Positions 16,170 through 22,973 of a stretch of 64,000 bases of DNA are shown one piece after another. Every line of letters begins with the position of its first letter. Within the stretch, counting starts at the first letter, position 1. The position numbers and the translations under genes were made by a program. Location: the NCBI GenBank assembly GCA_008363075.1, contig RHKK01000003.1, positions 1-64,000 on the forward strand, read 5' to 3'. The DNA is from Candidatus Uhrbacteria bacterium. GTDB lineage: Bacteria > Patescibacteriota > Patescibacteriia > 2-12-FULL-60-25. The notes under the pieces were generated by a model. It made no database searches, was not told the DNA's origin, and saw only the letters and a program-made list of their open reading frames with translations.

Positions 16170-17351
16170 TCAAGACCGGAGCGCCCTCAGGACATCGATC
16201 TCTTCTTTGAGGTAGCGCCGTCCACGAAACCGCCACCATTGATCGACGCAACGCTCATGCAACGCCATGAGATCAAAGCCGGGACGCAGCCGTTCAACGG
16301 TGAAGCCACGAAGATCCTCGCCGTCATCCGAACGCCCGTGACGAAGCTCGACCAGCGTACGGCTGATGCTGTACGCGGTTCGATACGCACCATCGGCGTC
16401 GATGAGAAACGTCTCGCCGGGCCACAAACTGAGCGGGGAGAAGACGATTGGGACATCTTCCAACGTAAGATACACCTCGCCCGGCGTGAACCCCGTAGGC
16501 CGTTCAAGCGCTTCGAGCACCGCTCCCGGTCCGACTACTCGTGCAAGCTTGAGGAGGTCCTGATGTCGATACAGACGGAAAAAGATGCGCTGCTTTGAGT
16601 TGCTTGCCTGTCCGTATTGTCGAAACACGCGTCGCGCCTGAGTCCAGACCTCGCTTAGGTCGTGACACTCAAGAGTCGCAATATCTCGCCGGGCGGGGGA
16701 CAGCGTCGTGATATGCCATTCATCCACAACCTCATCTCCAAAGAGGAGATGCGCCGTCCTCACCAGCTCTGCGCGGTTGAGCTCCGTGACCGTGAACAGC
16801 GACGTCACTCGACCGTCCGGCTTCACGACCTCCCGAGCGCGGGCAAGACCCGCCATCGCGTCACGATATGCGATTCGACTCGCGCGTTGTTGGTTGTGAA
16901 CCTCTTCCGGCCCGTCCAGAGAGATGTCCAACCAGTCGAGCGCAAAGCCTCGCCGGGAGAAGCGCTCGAGACAACGAAGATACGTCCCGTTATCAAGAAG
17001 CCCGACCCGCAGATCCGTCCTCATGCTCGCCGCGTCAGCCAACACATCCACGTGCCAAGGTCGGATGATCCTTCCCTCATGCAACAGTCTCGGTGAGTCG
17101 CTCGGAAGTTGCCTGACAGCTTCTCGCACGAGCTCCGGCAATCCCGCTTCAATCGAGAACCGCCGCGACGATACTTCGGGCGGATAGATGCAGTGAAGGC
17201 ATTGGAGATTGCAGGCCCGCTCGAACGTCACGGAACACATGCTCGGCGGCTCGCGCTTGAGCGCGGCAAGCATCGCATCTTCAAGACCTTCATGCTCCCG
17301 GCCTTCGACGACCCTTGCGTGCCAGTAATCAGTTGAAAAGGGCGTTCGCAT
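16170..17351 (-). CDS. Radical SAM enzyme next to a short peptide gene (putative peptide-modifying enzyme)
   Basis: About 393 residues. The radical SAM cluster motif CNLQCLHC lies near residues 47-54, preceded by MCSVTFERA (first strand of the barrel). LDISLDGPEEVHNQQR is the typical strand beta-4 SLDGxxxxHN block of peptide-modifying and SPASM-type enzymes, and DEWHITTLSP continues the barrel. No C-terminal cluster of cysteines is seen (only HERCVDQWW), so there is no SPASM domain. Two ATGs are adjacent; AGGAGG is two bases from the first (17354) but five from the second (17351), so the second is preferred. A 31-codon peptide gene and an attenuator-like hairpin lie immediately upstream. The substrate is not known; the neighbour peptide is the natural guess. 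Confidence 0.75.
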   Translation of the reverse strand: MRTPFSTDYWHARVVEGREHEGLEDAMLAALKREPPSMCSVTFERACNLQCLHCIYPPEVSSRRFSIEAGLPELVREAVRQLPSDSPRLLHEGRIIRPWHVDVLADAASMRTDLRVGLLDNGTYLRCLERFSRRGFALDWLDISLDGPEEVHNQQRASRIAYRDAMAGLARAREVVKPDGRVTSLFTVTELNRAELVRTAHLLFGDEVVDEWHITTLSPARRDIATLECHDLSEVWTQARRVFRQYGQASNSKQRIFFRLYRHQDLLKLARVVGPGAVLEALERPTGFTPGEVYLTLEDVPIVFSPLSLWPGETFLIDADGAYRTAYSISRTLVELRHGRSDDGEDLRGFTVERLRPGFDLMALHERCVDQWWRFRGRRYLKEEIDVLRALRS

Positions 17352-17364
17352 CATGACCTCCTAG

Positions 17365-17391
17365 AAAAAAGCGGGGCCAGTCCGGCTCCGC
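17365..17391 (-). terminator. Attenuator-like hairpin between peptide and radical SAM genes
   Basis: Read leftward: GCGGaGCC-ggact-GGCcCCGC followed by TTTTTT, placed directly after the peptide stop and just before AGGAGG of the enzyme gene. One internal mismatch. Partial read-through would give much peptide and little enzyme. Confidence 0.75.
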
Positions 17392-17486
17392 TACTTGGAC
17401 GGGTGCCGCGGCTTGGGCGGCGGCTTGATCTTGGTGGGAGCCTGGGGCTTCCCGCGGAACGTCGATCCTGCGTTTGCACCTGCCAT
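17391..17486 (-). CDS. 31-residue basic, proline-rich peptide (candidate precursor peptide)
   Basis: The ATG at 17486 follows AAAGGAGGTACAT, the best ribosome site in this part of the window. The product begins MAGANAGSTFRGKPQAP and ends IKPPPKPRHPSK; it has seven prolines, six lysines, two arginines and one histidine but no cysteine, tyrosine or tryptophan. There is no signal peptide or membrane segment. It lies between a promoter with a palindromic operator and the radical SAM gene. The order precursor, attenuator, radical SAM enzyme is that of many RiPP clusters, so I infer a modified peptide; it could instead be a small regulatory or nucleic-acid-binding protein. Confidence 0.6.
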   Translation of the reverse strand: MAGANAGSTFRGKPQAPTKIKPPPKPRHPSK

Positions 17487-17526
17487 ATGTACCTCCTTTG
17501 CTTCGCGGTTCGGATCCCGCACCTCC

Positions 17527-17554
17527 TTTATAGAATGGCTCCTAATATATTCAA
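17527..17554 (-). promoter_or_regulatory. Promoter of the peptide/radical SAM unit
   Basis: Read leftward: TTGAAT, 16 bases, TATAAA. The -35 box lies inside the palindrome at 17546-17568. Confidence 0.55.
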
Positions 17555-17568
17555 AAATAATGAATATA
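17546..17568. promoter_or_regulatory. Candidate operator (inverted repeat)
   Basis: TATATTCA-aaaataa-TGAATATA: perfect 8-bp arms in the divergent control region between the peptide gene and the TrmB-type regulator. TrmB-family proteins bind palindromes of this kind; the link is inferred. Confidence 0.5.
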
Positions 17569-17656
17569 CATCGGTCTATGGATTTGATATATTGTTGAAG
17601 AATTACAATGAAAATATCTCGATACGGGATAATCATCATTTTTATTGACGAAAAAT

Positions 17657-18403
17657 ATGGATGCGGTCTCCGCGGTAGAGCAACTGGGCTTCTCCGAAAA
17701 AGAAGCGCGCGTGTACCTAGCCTTGTTGCAGGCCGGGCCTTGCACGGCATATCAGGCGGCAAAGCGCAGCGGTTTGAAAAACGCAACCGCCTACGTCGTT
17801 CTCGACTCGCTTCTAGAGCGGAATGCGGTAAAGAAGGTACCAACCATGAAGGCGACGCGATACGCGGCAACGGATCCTGTTGAGTTATTTGTTCTCGCCC
17901 GTAGCCGCATGGAGCGTGCGCAGGCGGCGTTGCCGGAGCTGCAGGCCCTTGCAAACAAACCCGGCCATGTCGTGAAAGCGAGCTATTATGAAGGGCTGGC
18001 CCAAATAAAGCTTATGTACGACCGGCTCCTTAAAGAAATACCGGGCGAAACGTTCGTGGCATTTTTTGCGCACGGGAAAGACACGCCGCAAGATCTCTGG
18101 AACTATTGGTCGGAGCTGAATCACGAGCTCGTGAAGCAAAAGATCAAGGTTCGTGCCGTAACCAGCGAACACGAAACAACGAAACCCTATCTAAACTATA
18201 CGAAAGTCCCGAAGGAGTTTATGGAAATCAAAGGTCTGCCGGAGCGCGTCTATTCGAGCAATGTCTCGATTGAGGTCTATCACGACAAAGCCCAAGTTGT
18301 CTCACATCGTTATAAACAGGCGATTCTCATCGAGAATCCTGACGTCGCCAACGTCTTAAGACAAATTTTTGAAATCGTTTGGAAATCGGCGAGGACGCGT
18401 TGA
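17657..18403 (+). CDS. TrmB-family transcriptional regulator
   Basis: 248 residues from the ATG at 17657 (a TTG at 17645 adds four). The N-terminal winged helix is clear: AVEQLGFSEKEARVYLALLQAGPCTAYQAAKRSGLKNATAYVVLDSL, the pattern of the TrmB sugar-sensing family. A coiled linker follows, then a C-terminal PLD-like effector region (ASYYEGLAQIKLMYDRLLKEIPGETFVAFFAHGKD). It is divergent from the peptide/radical SAM unit with about 170 bases of AT-rich sequence between them, so it is the likely regulator of that unit and of itself. The ligand is unknown. Confidence 0.8.
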   Translation: MDAVSAVEQLGFSEKEARVYLALLQAGPCTAYQAAKRSGLKNATAYVVLDSLLERNAVKKVPTMKATRYAATDPVELFVLARSRMERAQAALPELQALANKPGHVVKASYYEGLAQIKLMYDRLLKEIPGETFVAFFAHGKDTPQDLWNYWSELNHELVKQKIKVRAVTSEHETTKPYLNYTKVPKEFMEIKGLPERVYSSNVSIEVYHDKAQVVSHRYKQAILIENPDVANVLRQIFEIVWKSARTR

Positions 18404-18437
18404 TCAATGGGCGGTTCCGACCGAAGCGGCCTTTCTC

Positions 18438-19568
18438 CTACTGCCTGATCGGCATCACAATGTAGCGATACTCATCTCCTTCGGCCGGACGCAATTCCAC
18501 GGGGTTCATCCCGTCGATCAGCCGCATCTTCACCTTATCCGTCCCCATAGCCGCCAATCCGTCGGAAACGTAGCGAAAATTCATGGTGACCTTGTTCGCG
18601 TCGCCTTCGGTTTCCACCTTGAGCGTGGTCGAGTGCGCCCCCGTCCCCGTGTCGGATGACGAGACCTTCAGCGCCCCGTCCAAAAGCTCGAAATGGACGT
18701 CAAATAAGCCTTGTTTTGAGAAAAGCGACGCCGCACGGATCGCCTTGGCCAACTCCGTTCTCATGATCGTAGCCGAGGACTTGAATTCCTGCGGGATGAT
18801 TTGCTTGTAATCAGGGAACGACCCCTCAATCAGGCGGGAAATCAGCTCGACGTTGCCATAGGTAATCACCATCTGACTGTCCGTCAGAGCCCATTCCACG
18901 GCTTCCGGCATCCCGACGTCATCTTTGTAGGCGGACAGGATGCGCGCGACCTCCTGCATTGCCTTGGCCGGCACGATACATCTCGTCTCGGCCGAAGCGC
19001 TTCCAGGCTCAAGCTCCATGAGACGCTCCGCCAGACGGTACGAATCCGTCGCCGCCATCGTAAGCTTATTCGCTTGGTCAAAACCATGGAAGGAACAGGC
19101 AACGCCGCCGAGCTCCGGACGCGACTCCGAGGATGACACCGCGAACGCGACCTGCGCGATGGCGGAACGCAACACCTCCGCTTTGAGACGATATCCGTTT
19201 TCCTTCGCCAAACGAGGAATCAGGGGGAACTCCGACGACGGCATGCCACGCACGCTCGTCGACGATCCGTCCGCACGCACCTCCAACGCGTCGCCGTTCA
19301 AAACAAGCTCAACCTTTCCGGAGGGAAGGAGTGAAACGTAGTCCTGTAGGAGCTTCGCCGGTACCGTGAACTCGCCGGGTTGTTCCACGCGCCCTCTCAC
19401 CATCGCGGAGACCGCCATCTCAAGATTTGTCGTGGACAGCTTGAGACCGCCGTTCTCCGTCTTGAGCAACACGTTTCCAAGAATCGGAAGGTTTACATTC
19501 TTCCCCGAGACGTGGCTGACAAGCGAAAGGCCCTGCAGGAGATTTTCTTGAGTACAGGCGAAGTTCAT
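18438..19568 (-). CDS. dnaN: DNA polymerase III beta subunit (sliding clamp)
   Basis: 376 residues, the standard clamp length. The N-terminus MNFACTQENLLQGLSLVS aligns without gaps with E. coli MKFTVEREHLL, which fixes the ATG at 19568 in place of the GTG ten codons upstream. LPILGNVLLK, VPAKLLQDYVSLLP, and the C-terminal NPVELRPAEGDEYRYIVMPIRQ (clamp hydrophobic pocket and MP.R end) are typical. DnaN holds polymerase III and other enzymes on DNA. It lies downstream of dnaA across the candidate origin and has its own promoter. Confidence 0.96.
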   Translation of the reverse strand: MNFACTQENLLQGLSLVSHVSGKNVNLPILGNVLLKTENGGLKLSTTNLEMAVSAMVRGRVEQPGEFTVPAKLLQDYVSLLPSGKVELVLNGDALEVRADGSSTSVRGMPSSEFPLIPRLAKENGYRLKAEVLRSAIAQVAFAVSSSESRPELGGVACSFHGFDQANKLTMAATDSYRLAERLMELEPGSASAETRCIVPAKAMQEVARILSAYKDDVGMPEAVEWALTDSQMVITYGNVELISRLIEGSFPDYKQIIPQEFKSSATIMRTELAKAIRAASLFSKQGLFDVHFELLDGALKVSSSDTGTGAHSTTLKVETEGDANKVTMNFRYVSDGLAAMGTDKVKMRLIDGMNPVELRPAEGDEYRYIVMPIRQ

Positions 19569-19877
19569 ATCGATGTGCGTATCTTGGATGGGCGTCACTG
19601 AATCGTCAATAAACTTTCATCACACGAACGGTATTGTTATTAGGATAAGATAGAAAGAATAAATATAGTGGTGATGATAAGGGCTGTGGATGGCGTGGAT
19701 AAGCGCCAAACCCCTTTATCCGCGCGTCATTTCGTACGAAATCCGTCCACGCCCCACCCCGATATCCTGGGGGATGCGTCGGGATAACGTTCACGGCCGC
19801 CAGGACGTATCAGAACGGTACTCAATGCGTCCCGAGTAGATCCGAACGATTCTCCCAGTCTGTGCACAGAGTTGTCC
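19569..19877. other. Candidate replication origin (oriC) between dnaA and dnaN
   Basis: 309 bases without a gene. DnaA-box-like 9-mers lie at 19694-19702 (CGTGGATAA, one mismatch), 19685-19693 (TGTGGATGG) and 19716-19724 (TTATCCGCG), beside an AT-rich stretch at about 19617-19675 that could be the unwinding element. The gene order rpmH-dnaA-dnaN is that of many origins. No perfect box is present, and the dnaA-rpmH gap is a second candidate. Confidence 0.5.
19580..19609 (-). promoter_or_regulatory. dnaN promoter
   Basis: Read leftward: TTGACG, 17-18 bases, CAAGAT/AAGATA, ending about 11 bases before the ATG at 19568. The -10 box is weak. Confidence 0.5.
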
Positions 19878-21296
19878 TCAAGACCGGGTACCGCCGCTCG
19901 AATAAATTTTTTCGCGGATGATGGAAAGATCCCGCTTCAGCTGTTCGTCAGATTTGAGAAGCGAAGAGATTTTGTCACACGCATGCATCGCCGTGGTGTG
20001 ATCGCGCCCGCCGACCTGGTCGCCGATGGATGGATAGGAGCACTTTGCTTCCTCCCGCAGCAAGTACATGGCGATTTGTCGTGGGAACGCGAGACGCCGC
20101 TCGCGGCTTTTGCCGAGAATTTCGTCCATCGTGATCTCGTAATACTCGGTGACGGTTTCGAGCAGCACGCGAGGCGTGATCGTGCGTTTGGTGATCGTCG
20201 GGGCGAAGCTCTGGAGGATCGGTTGGATGGTTTCAAGCGACGGCAACAAGTTTTTGAATTGATGGTAGGCCACGATTTTGTTGAGCGCTCCTTCCAGTTC
20301 GCGAATGTTGGACTGGATCGCTCCGGCGATCGCGTGGAGGATCTCGGTGGAGAGCGGATAGTTTTTCTCGCGCGCCTTTGCTTGGAGGATGGCGACGCGC
20401 GTCTCGAAATCGGCTTTTGAGATGTCGGCCATCATGCCCCATTCGAGCCTCGATTGAAGACGCGTTTCCAGGTTCGAGATGTCCTTCGGCGGTCGGTCCG
20501 ACGAGAGCACGATTTGTTTGTTCCCTTGATGGAGATGGTTGAAAGTGTGGAAAAACTCGTCCTGTGTGCCCTCGCGGCCGGCGAGAAACTGGATGTCATC
20601 GACCAAAAGAATGTCAACCAAGCGGTATTTATCCTTGAATGAGTCTGCGTGACCGCTGCGGAGCGCCTGGATGAATTCGTTCGTGAACTTTTCGCAGGTG
20701 ACGTATTTCACCTTCAAATTCGGGTTGATGTGCAGCGCGTGATGGCCGATGGCCTGCAACAGGTGTGTTTTCCCCATGCCTGGGCTTCCGTACACGAAGA
20801 GAGGATTATGGACCTCGCCTGGCTTGGTCGCGACGGCCGTGGAAGCCGCGTGCGCCAGTTCGTTGTTTTTTCCCACCACGAATGTGGAAAACTGGTATCG
20901 GGGATTAAGCCCAACATCCGCGCCGGCCTTGGATGTCGGCGCGGAAGCAAAGGCGGTGGAGTTCGGTGGCGCGTACGTAACCGATGTCGCGGCCGGGGCC
21001 GATTCGGGTTGCGTCGCGACGTAATCCAGAGGCAAGACGGTGGTATTGCGGACTTCCACGCGGTAAGACACCTCGCGGATCGGCAGGTTTGACGCGTTGC
21101 GAAGCGCTTTCACGATCTGGTCGTGGTATTTCTTTTCCATCCACGCCTTCGTGAACGTGTTGGGAACGGACACGACGGCTTTCGTTCCCTCGATCTCGCT
21201 CAAAAACGTGTTCTTGAACCACGTCGTGAAATTCGCCTTGGAAAGCGTGAGCTCAAGTTCGCCGAGCGCGGCCTGCCAAAGGGCTTGGATATCCAT
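19878..21296 (-). CDS. dnaA: Chromosomal replication initiator DnaA
   Basis: 472 residues with all four domains: domain I (MDIQALWQAALGELELTLSK), a variable linker (residues ~95-130), an AAA+ core from PRYQFSTFVVGKNNELAHAA with Walker A GSPGMGKTH (170-178) and Walker B LVDDIQF (231-237), and domain IV with the DnaA-box-binding signature GGRDHTTAMHACDKI. It binds origin DNA and opens it for replication. It is divergent from rpmH and upstream of dnaN. The promoter ends 11 bases before the ATG, so the mRNA is probably leaderless. Confidence 0.98.
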   Translation of the reverse strand: MDIQALWQAALGELELTLSKANFTTWFKNTFLSEIEGTKAVVSVPNTFTKAWMEKKYHDQIVKALRNASNLPIREVSYRVEVRNTTVLPLDYVATQPESAPAATSVTYAPPNSTAFASAPTSKAGADVGLNPRYQFSTFVVGKNNELAHAASTAVATKPGEVHNPLFVYGSPGMGKTHLLQAIGHHALHINPNLKVKYVTCEKFTNEFIQALRSGHADSFKDKYRLVDILLVDDIQFLAGREGTQDEFFHTFNHLHQGNKQIVLSSDRPPKDISNLETRLQSRLEWGMMADISKADFETRVAILQAKAREKNYPLSTEILHAIAGAIQSNIRELEGALNKIVAYHQFKNLLPSLETIQPILQSFAPTITKRTITPRVLLETVTEYYEITMDEILGKSRERRLAFPRQIAMYLLREEAKCSYPSIGDQVGGRDHTTAMHACDKISSLLKSDEQLKRDLSIIREKIYSSGGTRS

Positions 21297-21307
21297 ACAA
21301 CGCGTCG

Positions 21308-21336
21308 ATCATTCCAACAGAGCATAGCCCTGTCAA
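21308..21336 (-). promoter_or_regulatory. dnaA promoter
   Basis: Read leftward: TTGACA, 17 bases, AATGAT, then 11 bases to the ATG. DnaA-box-like sequences (21341-21349 and 21352-21360) lie just upstream, compatible with autoregulation. Confidence 0.7.
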
Positions 21337-21426
21337 ACTCTGTGGAAGAATCGTGGACAACGTTCGAAAATCAAGTAGCGAGTATCGCGAATCGTCGGAG
21401 CACGCGTAGAAACCCGTGCATCCCTG

Positions 21427-21455
21427 TTGACGGTTAAGCCGTTTTTCCGTATCAT
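21427..21455 (+). promoter_or_regulatory. rpmH promoter
   Basis: TTGACG, 17 bases, TATCAT, 47 bases before the rpmH ATG. Confidence 0.7.
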
Positions 21456-21502
21456 TGGACCGTTCCTCGATTCAAGAGACGAGATTCACGATTCATGAAC
21501 AT

Positions 21503-21673
21503 ATGGCCACCAAGCGAACATATCAGCCGAAAAAGCGGCGCCGTGCCCGAGTGCACGGCTTTCGCGCCCGCATGAAGAGCAAAAAGGGCAAAGAAGTGCT
21601 TTCCCGCCGCCGCCGAAAGGGTCGCAAAACCATCGCGCTCAAAACCACGAAGGTGAAGCGGTCACGCCGATAA
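21503..21673 (+). CDS. rpmH: Large ribosomal subunit protein bL34
   Basis: 56 residues beginning [19 protein letters not shown], the expected bL34 start (MxKRTxQP), followed by [20 protein letters not shown]. Very basic; it binds 23S rRNA. The ATG at 21503 is chosen from the family; a longer in-frame start at 21455 lies on the -10 box and is excluded. The C-terminal tail ([14 protein letters not shown]) is longer than in most bacteria, where bL34 ends near residue 46. It is the first gene of the rpmH-rnpA-yidD block and is followed by a terminator. Confidence 0.95.
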   Translation: MATKRTYQPKKRRRARVHGFRARMKSKKGKEVLSRRRRKGRKTIALKTTKVKRSRR

Positions 21674-21698
21674 GGATTAGGCCTAAGGCTTTGGGAAT

Positions 21699-21725
21699 AA
21701 GGGTCTTGTTGGACCCTTTTCTTAA
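21699..21725 (+). terminator. Terminator after rpmH
   Basis: AAGGGTC-ttgtt-GGACCCTT followed by TTCTT. It separates rpmH from rnpA; partial read-through is possible. The sequence either side repeats CCCTAATCC / GGATTAGG. Confidence 0.7.
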
Positions 21726-21771
21726 ACCCTAATCCCTTTTCCCTAATCCCTAATTCTTATAGCATTGATCC

Positions 21772-22182
21772 ATGCTTCCTAAGTCCGACCGCCTGCGCCG
21801 CGCCAAGGATTTCGCCCTGCTCTCGCAAAAGGGCCGGGTGATTTACAGCCCCTTGTACGCGCTTCGTTTGCGGCCGAGCCGGGAAGCGACCAAGGTCGGG
21901 TTCGTGACGTCGACAAAGGTGTTCAAGACGGCGGTGAAGCGGAACCGCGCAAAGCGGCGGATGCGCGAAGTGCTGCGCATGCTAAAAACCGAGTGGCCGA
22001 AACATGTCGATTTGCTGTTCATATTAAAATATGACGTACTCGACGCGGCGTTCGAGGATTTGCAGGCGGCGGTGCGCCGGTCGTTCGAAAAAGTCCCCGA
22101 AGCGTTGTCCAAACCGCCGGTCCCGCGCAAGAACATCAAGGCGCGGCGCAGGACCTCCGTGGTTTATCGGGAAAATCCATGA
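21772..22182 (+). CDS. rnpA: Ribonuclease P protein component
   Basis: 136 residues. MLPKSDRLRRAKDFALLSQKGR matches the conserved N-terminus (LxxxxxFxxvxxxGR), and the RNA-binding signature appears as KTAVKRNRAKRRMREVLR. It helps the RNase P RNA trim the 5' ends of tRNA precursors. It sits in the conserved order rpmH-rnpA-yidD and its last four bases (ATGA) overlap the yidD start. No ribosome site is obvious; TTATAGC lies about 10 bases upstream of the ATG and could be the -10 box of a leaderless promoter. Confidence 0.95.
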   Translation: MLPKSDRLRRAKDFALLSQKGRVIYSPLYALRLRPSREATKVGFVTSTKVFKTAVKRNRAKRRMREVLRMLKTEWPKHVDLLFILKYDVLDAAFEDLQAAVRRSFEKVPEALSKPPVPRKNIKARRRTSVVYRENP

Positions 22183-22436
22183 ACCTCTTTTTCGTCCCTC
22201 GCGCGATCGGGCAATTCCTGATCCGCATCTACCAAGCCACACTCTCCCCCGATCATGGTCCGCTTCGGCGCGTTTTGCGGCAGCCCACGTGCAAGTTTCA
22301 CCCGACCTGTTCCGAATATACGCATGAAGCGATCGGCCGGTTCGGACTCGCGCGCGGTTCATGGCTTGGCGCAAAACGTATCGGCCGCTGCCATCCGTGG
22401 AGTCTCGGCGGCGTCGATCCCGTCCCCGACCGGTAG
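22179..22436 (+). CDS. yidD: Membrane protein insertion efficiency factor YidD
   Basis: 85 residues. RAIGQFLIRIYQATLSPDHG, CKFHPTCSEYTHEAIGRFGLARGSWLGAKRIGRCHPW and GGVDPVP are the full set of YidD signatures, with three conserved cysteines. YidD is a small peripheral membrane protein that helps YidC insert proteins. Its start overlaps the rnpA stop (ATGA), so the two are coupled. The usual next gene, yidC, is missing here; the following gene is on the other strand. Confidence 0.95.
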   Translation: MNLFFVPRAIGQFLIRIYQATLSPDHGPLRRVLRQPTCKFHPTCSEYTHEAIGRFGLARGSWLGAKRIGRCHPWSLGGVDPVPDR

Positions 22437-22559
22437 GGGCGCATGGTGATACGCCTCCGCTATGGGCCGTCATGAATGCGCCGAAGCCCCGTTTTACGGG
22501 CATACGAATAATGCACACAACGTATGTCCAGCCTGATTCGATTGACCGTCATCCAATTC

Positions 22560-22859
22560 TCAAAACATCTGTTCCTGTACCGATGGTTTCTCAACACCCA
22601 GATCAACGGCTAAACGTTTCACCAGCGCCTCCCGCTCCAACGGGAGGCGTATCGTTTTCTTTTTTGACGTGAGTCCATTCGTGATCTCAATCTCCGATTT
22701 CGACACGCGCAACGTCTTTGCGAGAGAGGACACGAGCTCCTGATTCGCTTTCCCATCCACCGGCGGCGCGTCGAGCCTGATCTTCAAAGACCCATCGGCC
22801 ATCCATCCGACGATTTCGGTTCTTGAGGCGTTCGGTATCACTCTGACGGACAAGTGCAT
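22560..22859 (-). CDS. YggU/DUF167 family protein
   Basis: 99 residues. MHLSVRVIPNASRTEIVGW, LKIRLDAPPVDGKANQELVSSLAKTL and SKSEIEITNGLTSKKKTIRL are the standard DUF167 motifs (VxPxAxxxxI, lxAPPVdGkAN, G..sr.K.v.i). The family is small, soluble, widespread and of uncertain function. It is downstream of tig in the same direction but separated from it by a large terminator-like structure, and no clear promoter of its own is visible. Convergent with yidD. Confidence 0.9.
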   Translation of the reverse strand: MHLSVRVIPNASRTEIVGWMADGSLKIRLDAPPVDGKANQELVSSLAKTLRVSKSEIEITNGLTSKKKTIRLPLEREALVKRLAVDLGVEKPSVQEQMF

Positions 22860-22872
22860 GGAATGAGTGTAT

Positions 22873-22968
22873 CAAAAATCTGGGTGACGCCGAGACGGGT
22901 TCCCAGCGAAGAAATGACGAAGTCATTTTTCGGAGGGTGGCGAGGCGGCAGGACCCAGATTTTTTCAA
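22873..22968 (-). terminator. Large branched terminator-like element after tig
   Basis: A 12-bp outer stem (AAAAATCTGGGT with ACCCAGATTTTT) encloses an inner hairpin AAATGAC-gaa-GTCATTT. Read leftward it starts six bases after the tig stop and ends in a T run. Confidence 0.65.
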
Positions 22969-22973
22969 AATAA

